Below, piece after piece: positions 36,519 to 46,528 of a stretch of 64,000 bases of DNA. Each line of letters begins with the position of its first letter. Position 1 is the stretch's first letter. Source of the DNA: Pseudoduganella flava (GTDB lineage Bacteria; Pseudomonadota; Gammaproteobacteria; Burkholderiales; Burkholderiaceae_D); assembly GCF_007830495.1 (NCBI RefSeq), contig NZ_VLKW01000001.1, positions 744,001 to 808,000 on the forward strand, written 5' to 3'. The notes under the pieces were generated by a model. The model was not told the origin of the DNA. It did not search any database and worked only from the letters and a program-made list of their open reading frames with translations. A program made the translations under genes and the position numbers.

Positions 36519-37396
36519 CGCCGCACGTGCAACGCGCCGCCTGGTGCTTCGTGGCGCCGGCACTGCTGGCGATCGGCGTGTTCTTCTTCCTGCCCGTCGT
36601 TGCCGCGCTGGCGATGAGCCTGACGGACTTCGACATCTATGCGCTGGCCGACCTGGCCAACCTGCGCTTCGTGGGCTTGCGCAACTACGCCGAGCTGCTG
36701 CAAACGCCGCTGTTCTGGCGCGCACTGGGCAACACGTTTTATTTTGTGATCGTGGGCGTGCCGCTGTCGGTCGCCGCATCGCTGGGGGCCGCGCTGCTGC
36801 TGAACTCCCGCGTCACGTGGCTCAAGGGCCTGTTCCGTACCGCGTATTTCGCGCCCGTCGTCACGTCGCTTGTCGCCGTGGCCGTGATCTGGCGTTACGC
36901 GCTGCATACCCGCTACGGCATCGTCAACTACGCGCTGGCGCTGCTGGGCATCGACCCGGTCGACTGGCTGGGCGACCCCCACTGGGGCATGCCGGCGATT
37001 ATCCTGTTCGCCGTGTGGAAGAACTTCGGCTACAACATGATCATCCTGCTGGCCGGCCTGCAAAGCATTCCGCGCGACCTGTACGAGGCGGCCGATATCG
37101 ACGGCGCCGGCACGTGGGCGCAGTTCCGCTGGGTGACGTGGCCGATGCTGGGGCCGACCCTGGCGATGGTCGGCGTGCTGACGATGGCAGGTTACTTCCA
37201 ACTGTTCGCGGAACCGTACGTGATGACGCAGGGCGGCCCCGTGCAAAGCACCGTCAGCGTGCTGTACTTCATGTACGAGCAGGGCTTCAAGTGGTGGAAC
37301 CTGGGCGTCGCATCGAGCGTCGCGTTCGTGCTGTTCGCGATCATGTTTGCCGTGACCATGCTGCAGCTGCGCGTCGCGAAGGGGATCGACGGATGA
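36515..37396 (+). CDS. Sugar ABC transporter permease, MalF/UgpA type
   Basis: A 293-residue protein with six membrane helices and the EAA loop YEAADIDGAGTWAQFRWVTWP that docks the ATPase. It overlaps the binding-protein stop (ATGA) and the second permease start (ATGA). With its partner it forms the channel of the operon's transporter. Confidence 0.93.
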   Translation: MTPHVQRAAWCFVAPALLAIGVFFFLPVVAALAMSLTDFDIYALADLANLRFVGLRNYAELLQTPLFWRALGNTFYFVIVGVPLSVAASLGAALLLNSRVTWLKGLFRTAYFAPVVTSLVAVAVIWRYALHTRYGIVNYALALLGIDPVDWLGDPHWGMPAIILFAVWKNFGYNMIILLAGLQSIPRDLYEAADIDGAGTWAQFRWVTWPMLGPTLAMVGVLTMAGYFQLFAEPYVMTQGGPVQSTVSVLYFMYEQGFKWWNLGVASSVAFVLFAIMFAVTMLQLRVAKGIDG

Positions 37397-38202
37397 AGAA
37401 GCTGATCCTCAACGCGCTGATGGTGCTGGCCGGCTTCGTGACCGTGTTCCCGCTCGTGTGGATGGTGGCAGTGTCGCTGATGCGGCCCGGCGAATCGAGC
37501 GCATATCCGCCGCCGCTGCTGCCGGCCCAGGCCACGCTGCACAACTACCGCGAACTGTTCGCCAATGCCGGCATCGGCCGCTATTTGCTCAACAGCCTGC
37601 TGCTGTCGAGCGCCGCGACGGCGCTGTCGCTGATGTTCAACGTGACGGCCGGCTATGCGTTCGCCAAGCTGCGTTTTCGTGGCCGCGAACGGATCTTCCG
37701 CACGTTGCTGGCCACGCTCGTGATCCCGGGCCAGGTGGCGATGATGCCGCTGTTCCTGCTGCTCAAGCACATGGGGCTCGTCAACACCTACGCGGGCGTG
37801 CTGGTGCCGGCGCTGGCCTCCGTGTTCGGCATCTTCCTCGTGCGGCAGTACGCGCTGTCGATTCCCGATGCGCTGCTGGAGGCGGCGCGGATGGACGGCG
37901 CCGGCGAATGGCGCATCTTCCGCACCATCGTGCTGCCGCTGCTGGGGCCCATCCTCGTCACGTTGGCGATCTTCACGTTCCTCGGCACGTGGAACGACTT
38001 CATGTGGCCGCTGATCGTGTTGACGGACAAGGACATGTACACGCTGCCCGTCGCGCTGGCGTCGCTGTCGCGCGAGCACGTGCAGGACAACGAGCTGATG
38101 ATGGCCGGCTCCGTGCTGACCATCGTGCCCGTGCTGCTGCTGTTCCTGGGCCTGCAGCGCTACTACATCCAGGGCCTGCTGGTGGGGAGCGTGAAAGGAT
38201 GA
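37393..38202 (+). CDS. Sugar ABC transporter permease, MalG/UgpE type
   Basis: A 269-residue protein with six membrane helices and the EAA loop LLEAARMDGAGEWRIFRTIVLP. It pairs with the MalF-type permease. The start at 37393 overlaps the previous stop by ATGA, and its own stop overlaps the start of the next gene. Confidence 0.93.
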   Translation: MKKLILNALMVLAGFVTVFPLVWMVAVSLMRPGESSAYPPPLLPAQATLHNYRELFANAGIGRYLLNSLLLSSAATALSLMFNVTAGYAFAKLRFRGRERIFRTLLATLVIPGQVAMMPLFLLLKHMGLVNTYAGVLVPALASVFGIFLVRQYALSIPDALLEAARMDGAGEWRIFRTIVLPLLGPILVTLAIFTFLGTWNDFMWPLIVLTDKDMYTLPVALASLSREHVQDNELMMAGSVLTIVPVLLLFLGLQRYYIQGLLVGSVKG

Positions 38203-41200
38203 AGCGGTGGATCGCAACCCTGCTGGCCGTGCCCTTGTTTGCCTCCGCGCAGACGGTGCTGGATGGCTTCGAGACACTCGATGCGTGGCAGGCGCAGGCG
38301 TCCGACGGCGTGGCCGCGCGTGCCTCGGCCGCGCCGGGGTGGCAAGGGCAGGCGCTGCGGCTGGACGTCGACTTCGGCGACAAGGGCGGTTACGCGTTCG
38401 CGCGCCGCACGCTGCCGCTGGACCTGCCGGACAACTACGAGATCGCGTTCATGGTGAAGGGCGACCTGCCGTCCAATCACCTCGAATTCAAGCTCACTGA
38501 CGCCTCCGGCGACAACGTGTGGTGGCACCGGCTGCCGGACTACCCGTTCGCCAACGACTGGAAGCTGGTGCGCTTCAAGAAACGGCAAGTCGCCTTCGCG
38601 TGGGGGCCGACGAAAGACCGCACGCTGCGCCATGCCGACCGCATCGAGTTCGTCGTCAGCGCCGGCAGCGGCGGTAAAGGATCCGTGTGGATCGACGAGC
38701 TGACGTTGCGCGCGCTGCCGCCCGTGCCTGCAACGTGGCCGGCATTGCGGGCCGAGGCCAGCTCGGGCCAGGCGACGATGGCCGTCGATGGCCGGGCCGA
38801 CACGGCGTGGCAGTCCACGCCGGGCGACAAGCGGCAGGACGTGACGGTGGACCTGGGCGCCGTGCGCGAATTCGGCGGCCTGGTGCTGCGCTGGCTGCCG
38901 GGCCGGCACGCCAGCCGCTACGACGTGGCGCTGTCGATGGACGGGCGAACGTGGCAAACGGTGCGCAGCGTCCGCAACGGCAATGGCGGCAGCGATGCGC
39001 TGCTGCTGACGGAGTCCGAGGCGCGCTACATCCGCCTGCTGCTGCAGGACGGCCCGGCCGAGAGCTATGCGCTGGCCGAAGTGGAATTGAAGGAGCTGGC
39101 GTTCGGGGCGACACCGAATGATTTCATTCGAGCGCTGGCGGTGGAGGCACCGCAGGGCGCGTTCCCGCGCGGCTTCTCCGGCCAGCAGCCCTACTGGACG
39201 CTGGTCGGCATCGACGGCGGCGCGCGCCACAGCGCATTGATCGGCGAGGATGGCGCGCTGGAGCCGGCGCGGGGCGGCTACGCCGTCGAACCATTCGTGC
39301 TGGCCGACGGCAGGCTGTCCGGCTGGGCCGACGTGGAAGTCACACAATCGCTGCGGGACGATTACCTGCCGATCCCCTCGGTGCACTGGCGCGCGCCCGG
39401 CTGGACGCTGACGACGACGGCCAGCGCCGCCGGCACGCCCGACGCTTCGCAACTGCTGGCGCGCTACACGTTGCGCAACCTGAAGGACGTGCCGCAAACG
39501 CTCGAGCTGGTGCTGGCCGCGCGGCCGTTCCAGGTCAACGCGCCACGCCAGTTCCTGAACACGCCGGGCGGTTACAGCCCGATCCGCGACATGCGCTGGG
39601 ACGGCCGCGCGTTGCACGTCGAAGGCCGCCCGCCATTGATACCGCTGCGCGCGCCGGATGCCGTGCAGCTGTCCACGTTCGATGCGGGCCTGCTGCCGTT
39701 CGAAGGTGGCAGTGCGGCCGCGGCGGTGCATGACGACACGGGCTTTGCCTCCGGCGCGCTGCGCTGGAAGGTGACGCTGCCGCCGCAGGGCAGCACCGTC
39801 ATCGGCGCCGTGATGCCGCTGACGGGCGCGTTCGCGGCACCGGCCGACGGCCTGGCGTGGCTGGAGCGTACCGAGGCCCAGGTTGCGGAGACGTGGCGCG
39901 CGAAGTTGAGCCAGGTAACGCTGACGGTGCCGCCGGCCGGCAAGCGCATGGCCGATACGGTGCGCTCGTCGCTGGCGCACATCCTGATGACGCGCGACGG
40001 CGCCGCGATCCAGCCCGGCACGCGCTCCTACCTGCGCTCGTGGATCCGCGACGGCGCGATGATGTCCGAGGCGCTGCTGCGGATGGGCATGCCGGACGTG
40101 GCGGCCGACTACCTGCGCTGGTACGCGCCTTACCAGTTCGACAACGGCAAGGTGCCGTGCTGCGTCGATGCGCGCGGCGCCGACCCGGTGCCGGAGAACG
40201 ACAGCCATGGCGAATTCATCTTCCTTGCGTCGGAGCTGTACCGCTACACGGGCGACAAGGCCGCGCTGCAAGCCGTGTGGCCGAGGGTCGCGGCGGCGGC
40301 GCGCTACATGGAATCGCTGCGCCAGTCCGAGCGCACGCCGGCGCAACGGGGCACGCCTCTGTTCGGCCTGATGCCCGCGTCGATCAGTCACGAAGGCTAT
40401 TCGGAAAAGCCGATGCATTCGTACTGGGACGACTTCTGGGCGCTGCGCGGCTACAAGGACGCGGTGACGATCGCGCAAGCGCTGGGCCGCCGGGCGGAGG
40501 CCCGCAAGCTGGCGCGCCAGCGCGATGCATTCCGCCGCGACTTGTATGCGTCGCTGGATGCGGCCACGCACCGGCACGGCATCGGCTACCTGCCGGGTGC
40601 CGCCGAGCTGGGCGACTTCGACCCGACGTCGACGACGATCGCGCTGACGCCGGGCGGCGAACAGCAACACCTGCCGCGCGCGTTGGTGGAGGAGACGTAC
40701 CGCAAGTACTGGGACTTCTTCACGGCGCGGCGTGACGGTACGAAGGCTTGGGACGACTACACGCCGTACGAGCTGCGCAACGTCAGCGCGTTCGTGCGGC
40801 TGGGCTGGCGCGACAAGGCCGAGCAACTGCTGGCTTACTTCTACGCTGACCAGCGCCCGCGCGCGTGGAACCAGTGGGCCGAAGTGGTCGGCCGCGATGC
40901 CCGCACGCCGCGCTTCCTGGGCGACATGCCGCATGGCTGGATTGCGTCGGACTTCCTGCGTGCCGCACTGGATTCGTTTGCGTACGAGCGCGAGCCGGAC
41001 CACGCGCTCCTGCTGGCTGAAGGCATTCCGCTGGCGTGGCTGATCGGTGACGGCATCGCGATCCGCGGCCTGCGCACGCCGTACGGCCAGCTCGGCTACC
41101 GGTTGCGCCGCACCGGCGGACAAATGACGCTGGACGTCGCTGCCGGCCTGACCATTCCGCCGGGCGGCATCGTGCTGCGCTGGCCCTACGGCGGCCCGCC

Positions 41201-41315
41201 CGGCGCCGCGCGGCTCAACGGCCGGCCGGTGCGCTGGCGCGATGGCGCCATCACGATCCGCGCGCTGCCCGCAACCCTCTACATTGACATCCCTGACGAG
41301 GTGACACGACCATGA
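38199..41315 (+). CDS. Secreted discoidin-domain protein with uncharacterised (alpha/alpha)6-type catalytic-like domain
   Basis: A 1,038-residue protein with a signal peptide (MKRWIATLLAVPLFASA). Residues about 18-175 form a jelly-roll domain (DGFETLDAWQAQ ... GSVWIDELTLRA), about 178-300 an F5/8 type C (discoidin, CBM32-like) domain, about 310-560 a beta-rich linker, and about 590-960 helical repeats with RSYLRSWIRDGAMMSEALLRMG, DNDSHGEFIF-like, SYWDDFWALRGYKD and a C-terminal small sandwich. The helical part resembles six-hairpin glycosidases (GH15/63/65/94/125 clans) but I cannot place it in a family. Asp and Glu in WIRDG, PENDSHGEF and YWDDFW are candidate active-site residues. It is an ATGA-coupled operon member, so a role in beta-1,2-glucan breakdown is likely but undefined. 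Confidence 0.75.
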   Translation: MKRWIATLLAVPLFASAQTVLDGFETLDAWQAQASDGVAARASAAPGWQGQALRLDVDFGDKGGYAFARRTLPLDLPDNYEIAFMVKGDLPSNHLEFKLTDASGDNVWWHRLPDYPFANDWKLVRFKKRQVAFAWGPTKDRTLRHADRIEFVVSAGSGGKGSVWIDELTLRALPPVPATWPALRAEASSGQATMAVDGRADTAWQSTPGDKRQDVTVDLGAVREFGGLVLRWLPGRHASRYDVALSMDGRTWQTVRSVRNGNGGSDALLLTESEARYIRLLLQDGPAESYALAEVELKELAFGATPNDFIRALAVEAPQGAFPRGFSGQQPYWTLVGIDGGARHSALIGEDGALEPARGGYAVEPFVLADGRLSGWADVEVTQSLRDDYLPIPSVHWRAPGWTLTTTASAAGTPDASQLLARYTLRNLKDVPQTLELVLAARPFQVNAPRQFLNTPGGYSPIRDMRWDGRALHVEGRPPLIPLRAPDAVQLSTFDAGLLPFEGGSAAAAVHDDTGFASGALRWKVTLPPQGSTVIGAVMPLTGAFAAPADGLAWLERTEAQVAETWRAKLSQVTLTVPPAGKRMADTVRSSLAHILMTRDGAAIQPGTRSYLRSWIRDGAMMSEALLRMGMPDVAADYLRWYAPYQFDNGKVPCCVDARGADPVPENDSHGEFIFLASELYRYTGDKAALQAVWPRVAAAARYMESLRQSERTPAQRGTPLFGLMPASISHEGYSEKPMHSYWDDFWALRGYKDAVTIAQALGRRAEARKLARQRDAFRRDLYASLDAATHRHGIGYLPGAAELGDFDPTSTTIALTPGGEQQHLPRALVEETYRKYWDFFTARRDGTKAWDDYTPYELRNVSAFVRLGWRDKAEQLLAYFYADQRPRAWNQWAEVVGRDARTPRFLGDMPHGWIASDFLRAALDSFAYEREPDHALLLAEGIPLAWLIGDGIAIRGLRTPYGQLGYRLRRTGGQMTLDVAAGLTIPPGGIVLRWPYGGPPGAARLNGRPVRWRDGAITIRALPATLYIDIPDEVTRP

Positions 41316-42703
41316 CCAGACCGATCCGGTTTCCTTCCAACTTCCTGTGGGGCACGGCCACGTCCGCGTACCAGATCGAGGGGTCGCCGCTCGCGGACGG
41401 CGCCGGCCACAGCATCTGGACCCGCTTTGCCGCCACACCCGGCCGCATCGCCAACGGCGACACAGGCGATGTCGCGTGCGACCACTACCGCCGCTGGCGC
41501 GACGACGTCGCGCTGATGCGGCAGCTGGGCATGAAGGCCTACCGTTTCTCGATTGCGTGGAGCCGCATCCTGCCGCAAGGGACGGGCGCCGTGAACGAAG
41601 CGGGCCTGGCGTTCTACGACCGGCTGATCGACGAGCTGCTGGCGAACGGCATCGAGCCGATGGTCACGCTGTACCACTGGGACCTGCCGGCCGCGCTGGA
41701 CGACCGGGGCGGCTGGCTCAATCCCGACATTGCCGACTGGTTCGCCGCGTACGCACGCATCGTGTTCGACCGCTACGACGACCGGGTGCGCCACTGGGTC
41801 ACGCTGAACGAGCCATGGGTGGTGACGGACGGCGGCTATCTGCATGGCACCCTCGCGCCGGGACACCGTAACGCATACGAGGCGCCGATCGCCAGCCACA
41901 ACCTGCTGCGCGCGCATGGCGCGGCCGTGCAGGTGTACCGCGAGATCGGCAGGCATCAAATCGGCCTCGTCGTCAACATCGAGCCGAAGTACCCGGCATC
42001 CGATGCGCCGGAAGACGTGGCGGCCACGCGCCGCGCGGACGCCTACATGAACCGGCAATACCTCGACCCCGTGTTCCTGGGCAGTTATCCGGCCGAGCTG
42101 AAGGAGATCTTCGGGCCGGCCTGGCCCGACTGGCCGGCGCGGGACTTCGACCTGATCTCCCAGAAGCTCGACTTCATCGGCATCAACTACTACACCCGCA
42201 ACGTGTGCCGGCACGACGGAGCGAACTGGCCGCTGCAGGTGGCGCCCGTGCGCCAGCCGCAGGCCACGTACACGGAAACGGGCTGGGAGGTGTTCCCGCA
42301 GGGGCTCACCGATACCCTGGTCGGCTTCAAGCGGCGCTATGGCGACATGCCCGTCTACGTGATGGAGAACGGCTCGGCCTTCTACGACCCGCCGCAGGCG
42401 GCGCACGGCCGGGTGCACGACCCGCTGCGGATGGACTGCCTGCGCGGCAATATCGCCGCGCTCGCGGCCGCGATCGAGCAGGGCGTCGATCTGCGCGGCT
42501 ACATGGTATGGTCGCTGCTCGACAATCTGGAATGGTCGCTGGGATTTGCCAAGCGCTTCGGCATTGTCCACGTGGATTTCGCAACCCAGCGGCGCACACC
42601 GAAGGACAGCGCTCTGCTGTATGCGCGCATCGTCGCCAGCAACGGCGCGTGCCTGGATGAGGACATCGGTAACGATATAGCTAACGACTCGAGGGAAGCA
42701 TGA
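41312..42703 (+). CDS. GH1 beta-glucosidase
   Basis: A 463-residue cytoplasmic enzyme with no signal peptide. FPSNFLWGTATSAYQIEGS begins the family signature, the acid/base is Glu167 in TLNEPWV, and the nucleophile is Glu352 in YVMENGSAF. It should hydrolyse sophorose or short beta-glucosides coming in by the transporter. It is ATGA-coupled to the previous gene and to GH94. In the Listeria system the equivalent enzyme is a GH3 member, so the family differs although the role would be the same. Confidence 0.92.
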   Translation: MTRPIRFPSNFLWGTATSAYQIEGSPLADGAGHSIWTRFAATPGRIANGDTGDVACDHYRRWRDDVALMRQLGMKAYRFSIAWSRILPQGTGAVNEAGLAFYDRLIDELLANGIEPMVTLYHWDLPAALDDRGGWLNPDIADWFAAYARIVFDRYDDRVRHWVTLNEPWVVTDGGYLHGTLAPGHRNAYEAPIASHNLLRAHGAAVQVYREIGRHQIGLVVNIEPKYPASDAPEDVAATRRADAYMNRQYLDPVFLGSYPAELKEIFGPAWPDWPARDFDLISQKLDFIGINYYTRNVCRHDGANWPLQVAPVRQPQATYTETGWEVFPQGLTDTLVGFKRRYGDMPVYVMENGSAFYDPPQAAHGRVHDPLRMDCLRGNIAALAAAIEQGVDLRGYMVWSLLDNLEWSLGFAKRFGIVHVDFATQRRTPKDSALLYARIVASNGACLDEDIGNDIANDSREA

Positions 42704-45700
42704 GGGGAGACATCATGGCAACTCTGGAACCGGCGAACCTGTCGCCCACCCGCTTGAACCCGAACGCCCGGCTGCTGTCGAATGGCCGCCTGACGACCTT
42801 GATCACCGAATCCGGCAGCGGCTTCACGCGTGCCGGCGACATCGCGCTGACGCGCTGGAACGGCGACCGCGTCGAGGATGCGGAAGGCTGGTTCTTCTAC
42901 CTGCGCGACGCCGAAACGCATGACCTGTGGTCGCTCGGCGCCCAGCCCAGCGCGGAGCCGCACCAGCCCGACCTGCAGCGCGCCGCCGGCGCCGGCAGCG
43001 CCAGCATGTGGCTGGAGGTGTCGGCGTACGGCATCCTCGCCCACATGGAGGTGGCCGTGCACCCGGAGCGCGACGTCGAGCTGCGCAGCCTCGTCGTCAC
43101 GAACCTGTCCGGCCGCTCGCGGCTCATTGAACTGACGAGCTATCTCGAAGTGGTGCTGAACCGCCAGGCGGACGAAGCGTCGCACCCGGCGTTTTCCAAG
43201 CTGTTCGTGCAGACGGAGCACGACCCGGCCACGGGCGCCTTGCTGGCGCACCGGCGCCCCCGCGGCGCCAACGAGGCGGGGCTGTGGATGGTCAACGCGG
43301 CCATTGGCGGCAGCGACCCGCAATTCGAAACGGACCGCGCGGCGTTCATCGGCCGCGGGCGCGACGTGTGCCATCCGCAGGGTATCGATGGCCCGCTGAA
43401 CGGCGGGGCCGGCAATGTGCTGGACCCGGCGATGGCACTGCGCCGCACCTTGGCGCTGGGCGTCGGCGAGCAAGTGCGGCTGGTGTTCATGCTGGGCACG
43501 GCCGCTACGCGCGACGACGCGCTGGCGCTGGCGGCCGCGCTGCCGCAGATGAACGTGCCGGCCGTGCTGTCGGACGCGCAGACGCGCGAGACGGTGCTGC
43601 TCGAAGAGGCGGGCATGCCGCCCAGCCAGGCCGAGTACTACCACCAGCTGGCCGCGGCGGTGCTGTATGGCCAGTCGGCCGTGCGGGCCGACGCGGCCGC
43701 GATCACGCCCGCGCCCAGCGACAGGGCAAAATACGGCGTGCCCGCCGGGCCGCTGGCGATCGTCCACACGGCCGGGCCGGACGACCTGATGCTGCAGGCG
43801 CTGCTGTCGGCGCGGCGCTACTGGCAGACCAAGGGCATCGACCTGCCGATGCTGGTACTGGACGAATACGGCAACCACGTCGCCGCCGAGCCGGGCGTGC
43901 TGGTGCGGCGCCTGGGCGACTTTGCGCCGGGCGACCTGGCGCAGTTCGAGCGCACGGCGCAGCTGGTCATCCGCGGCAAGCTGCCGGCGCTGTCCCGGCC
44001 GGACGGCTATGCGGCCGTGCCGCCATTGCGGCCCCTCGCGGCGCAGGAACATCCGGCCACGGCCGAGCGGCCGCCGCTGCGCTGCTTCAACGGCTACGGC
44101 GGCTTCAACGACGCGGGCGACGAATACGTGATCCGGCTCGACTTCGACAAGGCGCGGCACCGGCTGCGCCGCCCGCCGCTGGCGTGGAGCAATGCGATCT
44201 CGAACGAGCGCTTCGGCTGCATCGTCAGCGACAGCGGGGCGGGGTACACGTGGAGCCGCAACAGCCGCGTGCACCGGCTCACGCCGTGGTTCAACGATCC
44301 GATCGCCGACCCGCACGGCGAGGCGCTGTACGTGCGCGACGAGGACACGGGCGCCTACTGGTCGCCATTGCCGGGCCCCGTGCCGGCCGCCGCCGACTAC
44401 GAGGCGGCGCACGGCTTCGGCTACACGCGCTTCGACCATGTGAGCCATGGGCTGCGCCAGCAAACGCTGGTGTTCGTGCCGCGCACGGATCCCGTCAAGA
44501 TCGTCCAGGTGACCATCACCAATATCGGGCCGGCGCCGCGCCGCCTCGCGCTGTTCTCGATGCAGCAGCTGGTGCTGGGCGGGACGGCGGACAGCGCCCG
44601 TTACGTCGTCACTGAATACGATGCCGCGTTCGATACGCTGCTGGCGACGAACGCGGAGGCAGGCGCCTTCGCCGACGGCATCACGTTTGCCGCGGCTGCC
44701 GCACCGGGCGCGCAGGTGACGCATTTCTCGGCCGACCGCGCCGCCTTAATCGGCCGCCACGGCAATCCGATCCGCCCGGCCGCGCTGGCCACGCCGGCCC
44801 TCGACCATGCCACCGGCGCGGGGCTCGATCCCTGCGCCGCGTTCCAGGCGGTGTACGACGTGCCGCCCGGCGCGACGATCACGTGCGCGTTCCTGCTGGG
44901 CGAGGCGCAGGCACGCGACACGGCGCTGGCGCTGGTGCGGCGCTATCGCGACCCGGCCGCCGTCACTGCCGCACTGGACGAGGTGGTGGCGTTCTGGCGC
45001 GCGACGGTGGGCGCCGTGCGTGTCGAGACACCGGTACCCGCGATCGACCTGATGATGAACGGCTGGCTCACGTACCAGAACCTGTCGTGTCGGATCTGGG
45101 GCCGCTCGGCGTTCTACCAGTCCGGCGGCGCGTTCGGCTTCCGCGACCAGCTGCAGGACGCGTCGGCGATGCTCTATGCGCGGCCGGACCTGACGCGCCA
45201 GCAGATCCGCCTGCACGCGGCCCACCAGTTCGAGGAAGGCGACGTGCTGCACTGGTGGCATCCGGCACCAATGGAGCAGGGCTTGCGCACGCGCTTCTCG
45301 GACGACCTGTGCTGGCTGCCGTGGATCACCGCGTTCTACGTGAAGACGACGGGCGACTGGGGCGTGCTGGACGAGGTGGAGCCGTTCCTGACGGCGCGCC
45401 AGCTGGCCGACGGCGAGGACGAGGTGTACCTGAAGCCGGCGCTGGCCGGCACCAGCGCGGACGTGTACGAACACTGCTGCCGCGCGCTGGACCGCTCGCT
45501 GACGCAGGGCGCGCACGGCCTGCCGCTGATGGGCACCGGCGACTGGAACGACGGCATGAACCGCGTCGGCCGCGAGGGCAAGGGCGAGAGCGTGTGGATG
45601 GGCTTCTTCCTGACACGCATCCTGCGCGACTTCCTGCCGATCTGCGAGCAGCGCCGCGACACCGCCCGCGTCAAGGCGTACACGGACTACCTGGCGCACC

Positions 45701-46527
45701 TGGGCGAGGCGCTGAACGACGGCGGCTGGGATGGCGAATGGTACCGCCGCGCGTACTACGACAACGGCGCGGTGATCGGCTCGAAGGACAGCGACGAGTG
45801 CCGCATCGATGCGCTGGCGCAGGCGTGGGCCGTGATGTCGGAAGCGGCACCGCCTGACCGCGCGCGCCAGGCGCTCGATGCGATGGAAGCGCAGCTGGTG
45901 TCCGAACAGGATGGCCTGATCCGGCTGTTGACGCCGCCGTTCGTCGACACGCCGCACGATCCCGGCTACATCAAGGGCTATGTGGCGGGCGTGCGCGAGA
46001 ACGGCGGCCAGTACACGCATGCCGCCTGCTGGGCCGTGCGCGCGCTGGCCGAGGCGGGCCGGCGGGGCCGCGCGGCAAAGCTGCTGGAGATGCTGTCGCC
46101 CGTCACCCATGCGCGCGACGAGGCGGCGGCGAACGTCTACAAGGTCGAGCCTTACGTGGTGGCGGCGGACGTGTATGGCGCCGAGCCGCACGTGGGGCGG
46201 GGCGGCTGGACGTGGTACACCGGCTCGTCGGGCTGGCTGTTCCGCGTGGGCCTCGAGTCCGTGTTGGGCTGCACGATCGAGGATGGCGACACGCTGGTGG
46301 TCGCGCCGCGCGTGCCGGACGACTGGCCGGAGTTTACCGTGCACCTGCAGCTGCCGGCCGGCTGCACGTACGACGTCACGGTGCGCAATCCGAACGGCAC
46401 CGCGGCCAAGGTGATCGACATCGCCGTGGATGGCGTGCCGCTGCATCCGGCGGACGGCACCGCGCGGATCCCGCTGCTGCGCGACGGCAAAGCGCACGCG
46501 GTGGAGATCGTGCTGGGGAGCGCATGA
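42700..46527 (+). CDS. GH94 phosphorylase, probable 1,2-beta-oligoglucan phosphorylase
   Basis: A 1,275-residue cytoplasmic protein. It has two GH94 super-sandwich modules: LLSNGRLTTLITESGSGFTR (near residue 25) and WSNAISNERFGCIVSDSGAGYTW (near 500). A catalytic (alpha/alpha)6 barrel follows with FRDQLQDASAMLY and GTGDWNDGMNRVG, in which Asp951 is the expected general acid, and a C-terminal jelly-roll. It should cleave beta-1,2-gluco-oligosaccharides with phosphate to glucose 1-phosphate. The layout also resembles the phosphorylase half of cyclic beta-1,2-glucan synthase, without the glycosyltransferase part. Start: ATGA-coupled 42700, or ATG 42715 after GGGGAG. Confidence 0.87.
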   Translation: MRGDIMATLEPANLSPTRLNPNARLLSNGRLTTLITESGSGFTRAGDIALTRWNGDRVEDAEGWFFYLRDAETHDLWSLGAQPSAEPHQPDLQRAAGAGSASMWLEVSAYGILAHMEVAVHPERDVELRSLVVTNLSGRSRLIELTSYLEVVLNRQADEASHPAFSKLFVQTEHDPATGALLAHRRPRGANEAGLWMVNAAIGGSDPQFETDRAAFIGRGRDVCHPQGIDGPLNGGAGNVLDPAMALRRTLALGVGEQVRLVFMLGTAATRDDALALAAALPQMNVPAVLSDAQTRETVLLEEAGMPPSQAEYYHQLAAAVLYGQSAVRADAAAITPAPSDRAKYGVPAGPLAIVHTAGPDDLMLQALLSARRYWQTKGIDLPMLVLDEYGNHVAAEPGVLVRRLGDFAPGDLAQFERTAQLVIRGKLPALSRPDGYAAVPPLRPLAAQEHPATAERPPLRCFNGYGGFNDAGDEYVIRLDFDKARHRLRRPPLAWSNAISNERFGCIVSDSGAGYTWSRNSRVHRLTPWFNDPIADPHGEALYVRDEDTGAYWSPLPGPVPAAADYEAAHGFGYTRFDHVSHGLRQQTLVFVPRTDPVKIVQVTITNIGPAPRRLALFSMQQLVLGGTADSARYVVTEYDAAFDTLLATNAEAGAFADGITFAAAAAPGAQVTHFSADRAALIGRHGNPIRPAALATPALDHATGAGLDPCAAFQAVYDVPPGATITCAFLLGEAQARDTALALVRRYRDPAAVTAALDEVVAFWRATVGAVRVETPVPAIDLMMNGWLTYQNLSCRIWGRSAFYQSGGAFGFRDQLQDASAMLYARPDLTRQQIRLHAAHQFEEGDVLHWWHPAPMEQGLRTRFSDDLCWLPWITAFYVKTTGDWGVLDEVEPFLTARQLADGEDEVYLKPALAGTSADVYEHCCRALDRSLTQGAHGLPLMGTGDWNDGMNRVGREGKGESVWMGFFLTRILRDFLPICEQRRDTARVKAYTDYLAHLGEALNDGGWDGEWYRRAYYDNGAVIGSKDSDECRIDALAQAWAVMSEAAPPDRARQALDAMEAQLVSEQDGLIRLLTPPFVDTPHDPGYIKGYVAGVRENGGQYTHAACWAVRALAEAGRRGRAAKLLEMLSPVTHARDEAAANVYKVEPYVVAADVYGAEPHVGRGGWTWYTGSSGWLFRVGLESVLGCTIEDGDTLVVAPRVPDDWPEFTVHLQLPAGCTYDVTVRNPNGTAAKVIDIAVDGVPLHPADGTARIPLLRDGKAHAVEIVLGSA

Positions 46528-46528
46528 C

